A model generated the notes under the pieces. The model was not told the origin of the DNA, did not search any database, and saw only the letters and a list, made by a program, of their open reading frames with translations. A stretch of DNA of 64,000 nt from Ramazzottius varieornatus (taxonomy: Eukaryota; Tardigrada; Eutardigrada; Parachela; Ramazzottiidae). The stretch lies in NCBI GenBank assembly GCA_001949185.1, contig BDGG01000007.1:1314215-1378214 (forward strand). Direction: 5' to 3'. Both the position numbers and the translations under genes were made by a program. Numbering within the stretch: position 1 is the first letter of the stretch; each line of letters begins with the position of its first letter. This document shows, piece by piece, positions 33,201 to 45,300 of this stretch.

Positions 33201-35653
33201 GAGGTAAAGCCAGGAGATGACACTGGCGGAGAACCCACCCTTCCCTTGCCATCTCTACCGTCCTTGGTCGGGGTAACCGAGACGGGTTCCGAGGCTCTCC
33301 TGACAGGCGGAGGCGCCACCACTTGTCCTTCCAGGGCGTTCTCGAACGAGTCGGCGTTAGAGGGAACCATATCGTAATCTCCATCCGCCGAACTCGTTTC
33401 ACTCACGTCCAGCTCCTGAAGTGAATATTCAAAGTAAATGAGAACGAACGAAGTGGATGCGAAAGCCTTGGGACATCGGCAGACAACTTGGACGGGATCG
33501 TTTCTCAGATGGCGCATTCCATCAGCCCATAACAATGAGAACGTGCGCTTCTTTGGAAAAACAATCGAATCTGACCAGACTGTATTCCTAAGTGGCGCAT
33601 ATTGCGAGCCAGTGACAACGAAGGTGTGCGCCACGTGAGAAAACTACCACATTCAATGCTTATCATTTGTCGACGGTCCCGTCCGACGCAAGGTAGAGTA
33701 ATCGTACCGATTCTTTGGTTGATGGTAAGGGTGAGGTGGCGGCTTGTGGTGATATGAGCGACTCGATGACTGACTCGTGGAGGAGCTCGGGTTCGCGTAC
33801 TCGGGGCATGGCAGTGCGGAGGAACGGGTGGCTGAAGAAGTCGTCGAACTCGATACGGTCTCGGGGATTGCGACGTAAGAGACGCATCAGGAGATCGCGG
33901 AACTCAGGCGAGGTTCGATTGGGGATGGTCGGCCGTAGGTCTTGGTTTCTTTCGTAGAACTGCTTCAGCTGCTGAGGATTACTGGCCTGAAGAAATCCAA
34001 CGAAATTAGTCAAATCAAAACTTCCAGTTCCACATGCTCAGAACGTCTTGAGTTTTGATACAGTTCCCCTGCATCTCTAATTTATTTTCGATGTTGAGAC
34101 GTAGGCACAGTGGCGCAGGCTTCTGGCCACTACCACTGTAAATGTGCGCCACTTTGCAAAACAATCGAAGTCGACCAGATCGTTCTTCAAGCGGTGCACG
34201 CTATCGACCAAAATGCTGTACAGGTGCGCCACTTTTCGGAGTACCGGTAAAATCGGGCTGTGGTTGTGCTAAAAGGTTTCTCACCTGGAATGGCGCTTCG
34301 CCAACAAAGCATTGAAAGAGTATCGTTCCCAGGCTCCACAAGTCCGCTTTGGCGCAGTAATGCTGCGACATGATGACCTCAGGGGCCATGTACATCGGCG
34401 ACCCACACAGCGTGGCCGCCATAACGCCATCTTGCAGGAACCGCGCGAAGCCAAAGTCGGCGATCTTCAGCTGGATCTTGTCGGGTTCTGTTCGCTTAAC
34501 TTCTTTCTTCTCGCAGCACAAAAGAATGTTCTGCGGCTTCAGGTCTCGGTGGACGATACCTTTAGCTTTCAGGGCTTGAATCGCCGCAGCGAGTTGACGC
34601 GCGAAGTGCCGAATGGTATCTTCCGTCAACGTTCCAGCTGCTGGAAAAATCAAAACCGGTCCGAGGAATGTCCGAAAATATAAAACATGTCCGAAAGACT
34701 TACCTTGGAGGAACTCGGAGAGGTCTCCGCCATTGCAGTATTCCATAACGAGGTAGACATGTTGGGTGGTTTCCTGTGTAAACGACGGTACCAAATAGTG
34801 AAACTCTTATCACTGTCTTTCGTCATACCTCATATTGCCATTAGAGCAACAAAGATAAAAAGCAGTCGTGAACAGGTTTATAAATATCGTCAGCGATTCA
34901 GTGTTGGGTTCTCTTTGTTGGGCGATGCAATGCATACACTGAAATTGAGAACCAGTTACACGGACTTATGACGGTGTCGCTTTACCTTGCAATCCAACAA
35001 GGACACGAGGTTTTCATGGTGTAACGAAGCCAGTTCCTAGAAAGTAAACACTTCCTGCGTGATAAACGCGTGGTGAAACAGTGCTCGGAGGAAAAGAAAC
35101 GTCACGTGAAAGTGCTGCATCGAGCGACATTTCGAGGACGGATAAAAATAATTTCGAGCAAATGATCGCGCTCCATAACTACCATCACACCACGTGCTCG
35201 TAGTACTTATCATACGCTGAGATGTATCACGTGGTTCTGCCGTGTTACGGGGACGCAGCCGTAATCGCAGCACTAACGTCAAACATGTTAACCACGTGAC
35301 TGATCCCGCCGTAAAAGTAGGCAGACACACCACGTGGTTCGACGGTTGAAACGAAATATCAATTGAACTTCGCTCGCACTAACCTTCAAAATATTGATTT
35401 CCTTTCCAAGTATTCCTTGTGACTTGGAGAGATTCTTCTTGGCAATGCATTTGATGGCGACAGGATACTCCGTCTACAAACGAGAAACCACATGTTACAG
35501 AATAAATTTCGAAGACTCGGCGAAGAGTAAAGGGAAGAAATCACGCACACTTACAGTGCGCTGTCTTCCCTTAAAGACCATGGCGAAGGCGCCATGGCCG
35601 ATGAGATCCTTCCGATTGTACACATATTCTCCTACGGTTTCCATCACGGACAT
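30234..35653 (-). CDS. ULK: ULK/ATG1 (UNC-51-like) autophagy-initiating Ser/Thr kinase
   Basis: Twelve exons: 35653-35555, 35473-35384, 35036-34986, 34773-34704, 34640-34285, 33986-33708, 33415-33104, 32825-32290, 32003-31722, 31441-31323, 31193-31051 and 30446-30234. They total 2550 nt (849 residues, against about 1040 in vertebrate ULK1/2). The N-terminal kinase domain (~10-275) starts [16 protein letters not shown] and has VHRDLKPQN (Asp ~136), ADFGFA (~164-169) and [10 protein letters not shown] long Ser/Pro-rich middle includes DYDMVPS, matching the ULK DFVMVP element. The C-terminal ~230 residues are the EAT/MIT-type domain that in the family binds ATG13 and membranes. The family kinase starts autophagosome formation under TORC1/AMPK control. 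Exon 5 has tandem acceptors (cagcag), giving an optional Ala. An in-frame start 9 nt downstream (METVGEY) is an alternative. Confidence 0.95.
30592..30723. repeat. Intron hairpin dimer (ULK intron 11)
   Basis: Hairpins at about 30592-30641 and 30674-30723, with a gatctcgtcaagatcggt spacer. The arms are degraded (gcgtcactt, gtggagcgc). Confidence 0.75.
31561..31690. repeat. Intron hairpin dimer (ULK intron 9)
   Basis: Hairpins at 31561-31610 (arms caagtggcgca / tgcgccacttgg) and about 31642-31690, spaced by gatcttgtcatgttcgatta. Confidence 0.85.
33505..33638. repeat. Intron hairpin dimer (ULK intron 6)
   Basis: Hairpins at about 33505-33556 and 33589-33638, centre spacing about 84 bp, inside the 292-bp intron. 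The second has arms aagtggcgca / tgcgccacgt. Confidence 0.85.
34108..34236. repeat. Intron hairpin dimer (ULK intron 5)
   Basis: Hairpins at about 34108-34157 and 34188-34236, with the spacer aacaatcgaagtcgaccaga, inside the 298-bp intron. Confidence 0.85.
35103..35336. promoter_or_regulatory. Cluster of five CACGTG E-boxes in ULK intron 2
   Basis: CACGTG occurs at 35103-35108, 35191-35196, 35228-35233, 35293-35298 and 35331-35336. The first has the context GTCACGTGAA and the fourth ACCACGTGAC, each close to the TFEB/HLH-30 CLEAR consensus GTCACGTGAC. About one CACGTG per 4 kb is expected by chance. A regulatory role is inference; a repeat-derived origin is possible. Confidence 0.4.
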
Positions 35654-36593
35654 CACGGATTAATTTTACTGCAGAATTTAGGCATGATAGTACAGGAATA
35701 AAGACGAGCTAGAGAAGTACGTGCTCAAAGAGGTGAAAACATCTGATCTGGTCGCTTCGCTAGCAATAAACTCGTAATCAACAAAGAGATGACAAATGAA
35801 CGAATAGAGAGGCTGCGGAACTACTTGGAGCCTATCAGAGTTGTTCGCAGGGTTGGAGCTACGCCTACAAACAGATTTCCCTGATAGCTTCAAATCAGGG
35901 TTGAATCGCAAAGTGCGTTGAATCGCAAAGTGTTTGTTGTGGTTTGTTATAGCTGTCTTGCCGACGTTTCGGGCTGCTTGCTCGCGCGGGGAAGCCTTGA
36001 TCTGGACGTCTCTTATCTGTTCTGCTGAAAGACAGGAAGCAAAGGAAGGAGGCTTGATGTCTGTTGCGGACGGATCTGTCGAGGTAACCTTGAGAAGCGC
36101 TCGACGGCCAGCAACTCGACGGCCATCAGCAATAGGCAAAAGGTCCGACGGAGCTTCCTTTCGCCAGCCAAATTCTTCCAGGATTAGGAGCCCGGTGCTC
36201 TAGGGGTGATGCGCAACCAATAAACCGTAGGCGCGTAGTTATCCATACAAGGATATACTTGGAAATAGCTTAGCATAGCAGTAAAGTTACAGGATTCGAC
36301 GTCGTAGGAGCACGATAGCAGTCTTAGCAGGTGGGCTCGTCGAAACAAGCTTCTTCCAGCCTCTCAAGACAACCTAAATACCTTCCTTCTCTGCCGTGTT
36401 GAGTTGAGACGACACAGCAAGCGCCTGGAGCAAGGAGATGACGCTGCGTTTGAGACGCCCAAGTAATCTTGGACAGAAGTTGCGAAAACACGCAGGACGC
36501 CATTGCGCGAAGCTGGAGAAACGCGAAAGCACCTCGCACCGGGTGCCGTTTCAGGTTATCAGCAAACAAGCCGAGATCCCTGATAGCTTTCGA
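35654..36593. other. ULK upstream region; no gene recognised
   Basis: Presumed promoter side of ULK. Minus ORFs at 35678-36139 and 36324-36689 show no recognisable domains. Confidence 0.4.
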
Positions 36594-37032
36594 GTAGAGC
36601 ACTGGGCCGCAGGTCCAAAAGTATGCTGTAACTGTGCTGCGCATATTATCAGGGCGCTGTACGCTGTGCCGTGCTGCAACAACTTTCATGCCCAGTGCCT
36701 AGGCAGCTGTGCTGCAGATGCACGTTGACCTGGTGCGACTGCGCGGAACGCCGATGTATTGACGTGGTTTGTAATTCAGTCAGCGAAATCGGTAGTCCAC
36801 CTGGAGAACGTTGCCTTAAAGTACGGCAAAGCTCTGACGACTGACGTTCGAGTGCCCAAAAACTGTAATTTTTGTTAGGTTTCGGTAGGTGCATCTGCGC
36901 GGTAGTCTATGGCTTTCTGCTGCATGCTGTGCTGTGCCGAATAAATTTCGTCAGTTCACGCGCTACAGCTGTGCTGCAGCACAGCACAGCTGCAGTACAG
37001 TGCAGCGCATGCGGCCAGATTCCGTGCTCTAC
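36594..37032. mobile_element. Foldback element family 2, copy 1 (439 bp)
   Basis: It begins gtagagcactgggccgcagg and ends with gtgctctac, a short inverted match of its own start. The interior is rich in gctgcagcacagctg palindromes. Bases 36705-37031 are repeated, apparently without mismatch, in opposite orientation at 40197-40523. No transposase ORF is present. Confidence 0.75.
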
Positions 37033-40000
37033 TTTAGAGTCATCAGGGTCAACAAAAAGTCGTCAGGGTTCGGTTCAACCAATCTGGGCACCGTTCCTGT
37101 CTATTTGTAAACCGAAACCCTGATCATGATTTCACCCTTGATCGCCCGGGGAGTTCCCCATAATCAGTCTAATGACCACGCATCGGCTGGGGCCGGAAAT
37201 GGGGGAAAAATGACCACCCTAAATGGCTCTGGTTTACAAGAGGTGGAAATTTCCATCCTGGAAGAGCAGGGTGGGAACGGCAGGATGGAAAAGCTGAGAT
37301 AGGGTGGGATTACCGGTTTAGCTAAGCTAGTCCAGTAAGGAAGGGAATCGCCTTGTTGAGGTCTGATTCGCACACTCCATAAAACTTTCATGAATTTCTG
37401 CCACGAAAAACGCTGAGAAGGAAATTTTATAGAGAGTCAGAGAGGAAAATTGTACGAATTTGACTTTCGTGCCCCATTTCGACCTCTCAAGGCATTCTGA
37501 ACTGGAAACGGCATACAAGAGGCAGATAGTGCATTATCTATAAAACTGTATCAGCCAAAATTATATCCAAGGTCTTCAAAGAGAGCAGATGTGGATGGAA
37601 GCAGAGAACCTTCAAAATCTGACCAGTTGCCGCTCCTATTGACCATATGTGAGAGAGGAGCCTGTCCTTTCGCTGTTCCTACTCGCACGCAGAGGCTGCT
37701 CGCTCAGTACTCCTCATCTCAATGGAGAGATAGATTCTGGCAGATTATTTTGCCTCCTGCTACCATTCCATGCGTTGTGGCCACTAATAACTAAACAAGA
37801 GAGCCATGCACAGCACTAAAGCGGAGGGAAGCTTTTGCATAACGGACACAGAGACCGCCAACTATTCGCCATCTCTTCAACGAATTACCCAACCTCGACT
37901 TTCTTGCACTCTGTACAACATTGATAAGGTCTTGATGTCGGAAATGAAGGTGGCAGGTCCGCTATGTTGTAGGTTCCAGTAGTTCTCCATTCTCACCCAG
38001 TCTACGGCAAAACTGAACCCACGCAGCCCGACGAGTACCATCACTGGCAGCACATGGAAATTGGAAGAAATGAATTTGCGAATTGTTTTTACCAAATCGA
38101 TTCTTTACAGCAAGCACCAGAGTAAGATTTTTCTAAAGACACCTCGGCCAAGATTGAAAGCGCGAAAACTAAATTAATGATGTACTATAACTGAGATCCT
38201 TTCGGATGGACACTGTCCGTATGCGCAGGCATGCTACAGTTCAAGTCCATTACATGGTGAGCAGAACTACTGTAAAAAGCAAATCGATTTGATGTCATGT
38301 ATTGCGCACAAGACTCGAAAAATGGTCGGAGAGTTTTTAGCAGTCATCATTTTTTGGTGTGTAGGATTAGGACCTCAAACTCACTTCCTTCCGTTCATCT
38401 CGTACGTGCGGCCACCATTAAGCAATGCTTGATAATGCACTGTGGAAACAGTAAATCCTGTTTGAATTTCCACTGCTCCGCTTACGCAAGAACAGTCGCA
38501 GCATTTCGATATTCTTGTTTTTGGTCAGAAGCAGATATAAGACAAGGTTCACTGAAGGACGACAGGCTCTACTGTAGATAAGTAGCTCTACGTAACACCG
38601 CTTCGTGACTCGACACTTACGTGTCCTGGTCTTGACCGAAAACCCTCGCTTGCATGAAAATGCGCGAACCGTCAGACTAAATTCAAAGTGAAGACTGACC
38701 AAAAGTGTGACCGACCTTCGCTATCGTAATAACTGAAACAAGATGCTTGAATTAACTTCATCTGTAGCGACGGCCATGGGGTCGACAAATTCACGAAATA
38801 CATTTAATGTTCACGACATGAATAGGCTACAGGACTGCAGAAACAGTGATTCTCTGGTTCTAGTAACCAAAATAGAAGATGTGCAGTATTCCAAAAGGTA
38901 TTCAAAACTCCGAATGGACGGTCGTGTGAAAATCAAGTTTTCAGTTAGACGAAACGACAGCGCTACCGCTGGGCCCCATCATCTGCGGAGTTTTGCCGGT
39001 ACTGCGACGTCCATTTGCTGATCGCATCAGACTTTTAGACTGAATACTGGCGCTACGTCGCGTTTCCTAGTCCGCAAGATCGACGTTAGCATAGAACCAT
39101 CATATCATGTTACATCCTGTTGGCTGGAAATATGTGATCAATTTTTCAGTTTGGTTGGTGTATAAAAGCACCGTGCAAAACCATCATCAACCTTGTTCTC
39201 AAGGCGCAAACATTTCGGAAAATTTAGATTAGGCATTGCAACAAATTGTCATGATTGGGCGCGTGAGAATCGATAGGAGATGGTCAGGGTAATTTTACAG
39301 GTCCTGCGTCCGGGTGTACTTCCTGTGTTATAGGCTACAGAGCAGTTCTTTGCGTGCCTTCGAAAACGCGTTTGAACTGCAGATTGCACTGGTTGGCCAA
39401 ACCATCCGCTATACAACCATTACTGACTCAGCACAGGCTGACTGTGAAGCATCGATAATTTAATTCGTTTTTGTCACGTCTGCTTGAAAAAACCACTTTG
39501 ATGCCCTTCGGTGCGGCGGTCCGTCATAGTTTCCAGATTTGTTCGTGGAGAAGAAATCATGCAACACTTGAGTTACCTAACAAAATTTACAGTGATACAC
39601 CGCTCATTTTGAAAGGTTTGATTCCGTTGCGAGAGTCTTGTTTCTTTGGACAGTCGCACTCTAGAGATACATCGAGTTATGGCACAAGAATTATCTTACT
39701 CCAATGCAATTTTCTGCAATGAGGTGGCTTTACAAAATGCTCTTCCTGGTTTCGCGTTCGCATACTTGCAGTCTACGTCAATATATATCTTGTTTACCTG
39801 AACCAAGTGGGACATAGGTTCATCTGCAGCGACCACGCAGAACAATACCGCTGTGTGGAGTTTCCCTATAATTTTCTGAAAACTTCAAAAACTAAGGCTA
39901 AGCAAGAAGAGAAAACTGAATGAGGAATCCACTTCCTCCATTTGCTGCAGTAGGCAGCAAAGCAATGGCTATGTTTTTTGTGTCCCTATATTACCTGCCT

Positions 40001-40196
40001 CAAGTGAAAAGCAATCAGTCAATCAACTGTAGCGAGAAGTTTGATATAGGCTACATCGTCTCCCACCCCGGATTGGCTTGCTAGCGTACCCGCTGCCAAT
40101 GACTTCGTTACGACGGTGGAGCCACGACGTCCGCCCTTCAAGGCACCGAGGTGGTCGAGCGCCAGCCGAACGGGTCTGTGCCAAACAACAGCGCAC
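37033..40196. other. 3.2 kb without a recognised gene
   Basis: This stretch lies between the two inverted element copies. It contains only short ORFs with no domain, splice pattern or repeat that I can recognise. Confidence 0.4.
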
Positions 40197-40523
40197 TAGA
40201 GCACGGAATCTGGCCGCATGCGCTGCACTGTACTGCAGCTGTGCTGTGCTGCAGCACAGCTGTAGCGCGTGAACTGACGAAATTTATTCGGCACAGCACA
40301 GCATGCAGCAGAAAGCCATAGACTACCGCGCAGATGCACCTACCGAAACCTAACAAAAATTACAGTTTTTGGGCACTCGAACGTCAGTCGTCAGAGCTTT
40401 GCCGTACTTTAAGGCAACGTTCTCCAGGTGGACTACCGATTTCGCTGACTGAATTACAAACCACGTCAATACATCGGCGTTCCGCGCAGTCGCACCAGGT
40501 CAACGTGCATCTGCAGCACAGCT
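40197..40523. mobile_element. Foldback element family 2, copy 2 (inverted, 327 bp)
   Basis: This is the reverse complement of 36705-37031 over the full 327 bp with no difference seen by eye or in the translated frames. It lacks the first ~110 bp of copy 1 (the gagcactgggccgcagg end) and runs directly into copy 3. Confidence 0.85.
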
Positions 40524-41053
40524 AGAGCACTGGGCCGCAGGTTCAAAATTACGCAGCAACTGTGCTGCGCACGCTACAGGTCGCTGTACGCTGCGCGGTA
40601 CTGCACAACTTTCATGCGCAGTGGCTAGGCAGCTGCGCTGCAGATGCACGTGGACCTGTTGCAACTGCGCTGCACGCTGATGTACTGAATTTTGTTGTAG
40701 TATTGTCGGCAAAATGGGTAGTCCACCGGGAAAACGTGGCCATACGGTACGGCAAAACTCGGATGCCTGAAACTTGAATACCTAAAAGTACCAATTTTTG
40801 TTAAGTGTTGGTCCGTGGATCTGCGCGGCAGTCTTCGGCTTCCTGCTGCATGCTGTGCTGTGCTGCAGAAATTGCATCGATTTCTGTACTGCAGTGCAGT
40901 ACAGTGCAGCGCCTGCGGCCAGATTCTGCTCTAAGCACAGCTGCTTAGCCACTGGGCATGGAAGTTGTGCAGCGCAGCGCAGCGTACTACGCCCGGGTAA
41001 TGTGCGCAGCACAGTTACAGCGTACTTTTGGACCTGCGGCCCAGTGCTCTACT
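40524..41053. mobile_element. Foldback element family 2, copy 3 (about 530 bp)
   Basis: It starts agagcactgggccgcaggtt and ends with the complement (acctgcggcccagtgctct). The terminal ~120 bp on each side pair imperfectly, including aactgtgctgcgcac and gtgcgcagcacagtt. The middle is a diverged relative of copies 1 and 2 (gtagtccacc, tctgcgcggcagtct). This looks like the most complete member of the family in the window. Confidence 0.75.
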
Positions 41054-41390
41054 GTATTCTCTCCGGAAATGGATGCACGTCACTGATATCTGGGTCACAA
41101 GAATGTTAGCGTAGCTTCTACACAAAGCCATCATGGCGTCAGATCTTGACGTTTTTACGGACAGCTTTAGTAGCCAATCAGCGCAGTCGGACAAAATACT
41201 ATTAGTCTGTGCGAGTCATCCATTGAACAGCTGATTTCATAACTTAATCAAGCAAAATGTGGACTCTCCGGATTGATTTGATTGATTGAATCCTGTGGCG
41301 TCACACCTGTCTCAATCGTATGAGCTACCGCCTACCGACCAGATCTGCAGTTTCACAGTGACGTAAATCCATTTCCGGAGAGAATACAGT
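41051..41390. mobile_element. MITE, 340 bp, 35-bp terminal inverted repeats
   Basis: Ends 41051-41085 and 41356-41390 are reverse complements with two mismatches; both carry actgtattctctccggaaat and acgtcactg. The left end overlaps the last bases of foldback copy 3 (…tctactg), suggesting insertion at its edge. Confidence 0.8.
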
Positions 41391-42371
41391 GCAGCGCACA
41401 TTGTCAAGGGTGTGTCTTCTGCCCGAAAGGTGTGAAGGTCGCCCTTCCCGCCCGGGGTCCGGTCGCCCATTCCCGCGAGGGGTCCGGTCGCCCATTCCCG
41501 CGAGGGGTCCGGTCGTGCAACAACGAACGACGCAGGATTTTTCTGAAAAAAGAAATACGAGTACTTTCTGTTTTCCTCCGATTTCCTGGACGACTCAGCG
41601 CTTCCCTGCTTTATCTTCGCGTCTCGCTCCGGTGTCGGTGATCAGCGAACACAGCGGTCAGGTAAGTGACAAGAAACCGTTCGATCTTGACAATCAAGAA
41701 GGATGAGGCTGCGTTCCAGGATTCCCCACGTCGTGTAGCAGTGGGAGTCAACTTCCCCGATTTTCTGGAATATCGACTGTTCCCTCACATCCCGTCTGAA
41801 CTTTCAACGGTAAGCGAGTCATGCTGCTCGTTATGCAGCGATACACAGGACATACAGTGCTGGACACCGATGTTTTTTTAAATACTACACTCCAGGGCAA
41901 AGTGCGCAGCTAATGGATGATTTCACAATCACCGCACAGCTGATCCACATCGCGCACTTCTTCCAGAAGTCCTGCGTGTTACGAGCTGATCTCTCCCTAT
42001 TTACTGCCCTTTCATTTTCGTGAGGGTTCCGCGAGTTTGTCTGACAAAGGTGAAACGGGATTCTTAACGCAGGAGAGCAGTTCTAAGCTATTGCGCATCG
42101 AGACGCAGACCTGCAGTTATGGGCATCTCCGTTATGCACCTACGTACTTGATGTTTCTCGGAATTTGCCAATTTAGAAGTTTCCGCGTCGTTGTCCTTGG
42201 TCTCTGATGACTATCCTAGCGACGAGCTGTCGCAGAAGTCCACCTTTATTTACCCTGATGGTTGATCCTTCTCTGTTTCTACTACTGAGCCTTGTTTGTG
42301 CTGCAGGACGTTTTCCATGTGGAAGTTAACATCTGCCGGTTCATCCTTATCTGATCTGTTCTTGTGGCACC
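41391..42371 (+). promoter_or_regulatory. 5' region of the KH-Tudor gene with a 25-bp tandem repeat
   Basis: A GC-rich 25-bp unit (gtcgcccattcccgcgaggg...) is repeated about three times at 41437-41515. A strong donor (tcaggtaagt) lies near 41660 and an acceptor (gtgctgcag) at 42305 just before the coding start, so one or more untranslated exons probably lie here. The start context caccATGG is strong. Confidence 0.45.
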
Positions 42372-45300
42372 ATGGCTTGGGCATCCAAGGGCCCTTCTTT
42401 TGCTGATATCTTGAAGCAACGCCAACAACGCGAGAAGGAGGAGAAGGAAGCGGCTGAGAAGGAGGCTAAACTTAAGGCAGAGGAAGCGAAGAAAGCCAAA
42501 GCGAAGAAAGCCAAAGCGGAAGCGGACAGACTGAGAGCGGAGGAAGCTAAGGCGCGACAAGAACGTGCTCTTGTTGGTCGTCCACGCTTCGGGCCCGGAC
42601 ACCCTCTTCCCGCTGCTCAACCAGTACCTGTTCCCCAAGAAACTAAACCTCAAGAGGTTACTGAAGTTCGGAAGGACTACGCCAACGCAGTCGCGAAGGA
42701 ACCTCCTCCTTCAAATGAAAATAAAATCGAAGGTACGTGTGACCAATCAACAATCAAGCGCACAATATCGGTGTCTCGTTGATTGTTGATTGTGCGCGTT
42801 TGCTGTTTAAGTTTTGGTTTCCATCGTTTAAATTTTTTTCAACTCTTTGTATCGTTCCCTTTAGCTTCTTCCGCGACTAAGGAGCCCGTTTCCGAAGCTA
42901 AAGCACCTGTAGAAACTCCCACAACACCTGTGAAGCCCAGCAAGTCGTCACCTGGTCCTTCTACGCCCACGGGACAGGACGAACTTGCGAGTCGCTCTTC
43001 TCCGCAGAAAGATGGCCAGCTGCCTTCCTTGTCCTCTAGCGCCACTTCGCTGACGACTTCGGATTCTCAAAGCTCAAACCAGCCCACTGAACTACATCCA
43101 GATAGCTCAGTGAAACCGGACAGAAAACCAGACAATGTACAAGAGACTTCCTCCAAGGAAGAAACCAGAACTACTTCCGCTTCGGTCAAAACCGACGCCA
43201 AAGTTCCTTCCGCGCCGAAACCTGCTCAGAAGCCCGTCGTTCAGAACGGTGTGAAGCAGGACACGGCGAGACGGAAGAACGAAGGCGGAGGTGATGCAGC
43301 GTACTACTACAAAGAAGATAGATACTACAACGGCTACAAGAACTACAGACAGAATAACGGCTACGAACGCCATCCTAATTCCAACGGCTACTCGAACCAG
43401 TACAACCGAGAGTACCACAGAGCTCCTTCCGGCTACAACCAGAACGGTCATCAGCAACCTCAACCTTCGTGGGGATACCAAGAAGCTCAACAGGTTGATG
43501 GAAACGCATACTCTTACCAACCACCACAAAATGCGGTTTATCCGTACTACGAGAATTCTGGCGTTCAGGTAAATACTTGATTGATTACAGACATCAAGTT
43601 GTCACCGCCAGATGAAAGTCCCACTGTAGCTAAGATGAGTTGCAACGTTACTCATAAGCGCAGCAGCTGATCAGAACTTTGAATAGTTGGGCAGCCACCA
43701 TGCTTCCCAATGCTAGCCAACCGGAACTCCGATTACGCTATTTTTCAAAAATAAGGGGAGCTTCGGAAAGCAAAATGTAGTTACACGTCACGAAAGGGGC
43801 GGAGCAAGGCCGTAGCTACAGTTGCAAAATGAACGGAAGTGGCAACTTAATCTCTGTATTGATACACAGGATGAAACAGCAGTTATCGGCTTCTGTAACG
43901 TGACACCCCGATGGTGCGGGTTGTAATTTACTGTTTGACCGCATATGCACGGGTGGTACCGTAAAAGATGCCCGGTGTGTTTACGGTGATATTTTACTGA
44001 AACTGTGTTCTTGCAGTATTACCAGCCTGTAACGGAAATTACGACGAGGAACGGTCCCCTCTTCATCAACCCAATGTTCTCCAGCGCCTATGCGTACTAC
44101 GGCGCTTCTCAAGCTGCGGCATTCGGCAGCGGGGACGCGACCAACGGGCACGCGTATGCAGGAGGACCGTATAGCCAGAACGGCGTCTCGCAGGGGTACG
44201 CCAATGGATACGCCCAAGCACCTCCTGCCACACCGTCTGTGATCAAGTCGTTCTACTTTGACTCGGAATACACAGGCTTCATTCTGGGGAAGGGCGGCCA
44301 GTATGTCAAGGACGAACAGTTTCGGTATCAGTGTAAGATTTGGATCGATGAAGAGAACACTCATAAGCAAGGATACTCCGTCCTTTACATCCACGGTAAG
44401 TCTCTTCCCTCTCCTTCACCTGATTCCTCCCCTGTTAAGCATATTCTTGTTTCAGGTGTCAACGAGAACGTCGACGCAGCTGCTCACCACATTCATCATC
44501 GGCTGGAAGGTGCTGGCGGAAAACTCTTTCCCGTTGTGGGTGTCCATTCCGAGAACGTTCTGTATCCCCAGATACACAGGGTAACTCTCTGGTTCTGTCT
44601 TTCGGCAGTTAAAAAGAGCTTAATGACGATGTTTTCTAGTTGAGTTTGCCGCTGAACGTGGCGCTGAACGCCTACGTTACACATGTGGAAGAAACCACCG
44701 TCTTTATCCAGCAGCCCAGTCATCCAACTTACCCCAAACTCTTCGGACTGGAGCCTCAGCTAGCCAAACATTGCTCAGATGTCCAAGTACCCTTAATTGA
44801 CATTCACCATAGCCCCGTTGACAAAGGTATGATTCCCCTTTGTATTTCTCAAGAATTTGACTTCTTTGGTCCACTTGCATACTTCGGACTGTGCATTTAC
44901 CATGCTGTGCGAATATGCAGGTTGGGCAAGCTGGGGCGCTTTGTATCTGCTCTTTTTTCCCGCAGTCTTCTTCAAATTTTATTGGTTAATTTCTGTGGTA
45001 GGCTGTTACGTGGTGGCGCCAGTGAATGACACTGACCAGTGGTTACGTGCCATGGTGTTGTCTCCGCCGGATGAGGATGGAATGATACTATTGCGGTCTC
45101 TCGATCACGGCTTTCCCTTCTCCGTCCCGGCCACCGGTTTGAAGCTTCTTCAACCTGAGTTCTGCACCACCCCGGCCCAGGCGATTGAATGCAAGCTCAT
45201 AAGTGGGAGGTTCGGTAAGTAACTTTTCCGGTACATTGGAGCTCGGCGAAATAACTTGACAAGATTGTTTTCTCAGCTGGCGCACGTTTTCGGTGTTAGT

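Noticed and set aside
33077-33634. Long minus-strand ORF extending upstream of ULK exon 7
   Set aside because: The part before 33415 is intron, containing two hairpin repeats; the acceptor cag at 33416-33418 and phase fit the shorter exon.
36872-40525. Matching ORFs (cysteine/histidine-rich, e.g. starting MLGFGRCICA) at two places
   Set aside because: They are identical only because they lie in the inverted 327-bp element copies; there is no start context, domain or splice support.
43107-43529. 140-codon hydrophobic minus-strand ORF
   Set aside because: It is antisense to the Tyr/Asn-rich part of the KH-Tudor exon 2; the Val/Leu-rich look is a product of reverse-complementing that composition.
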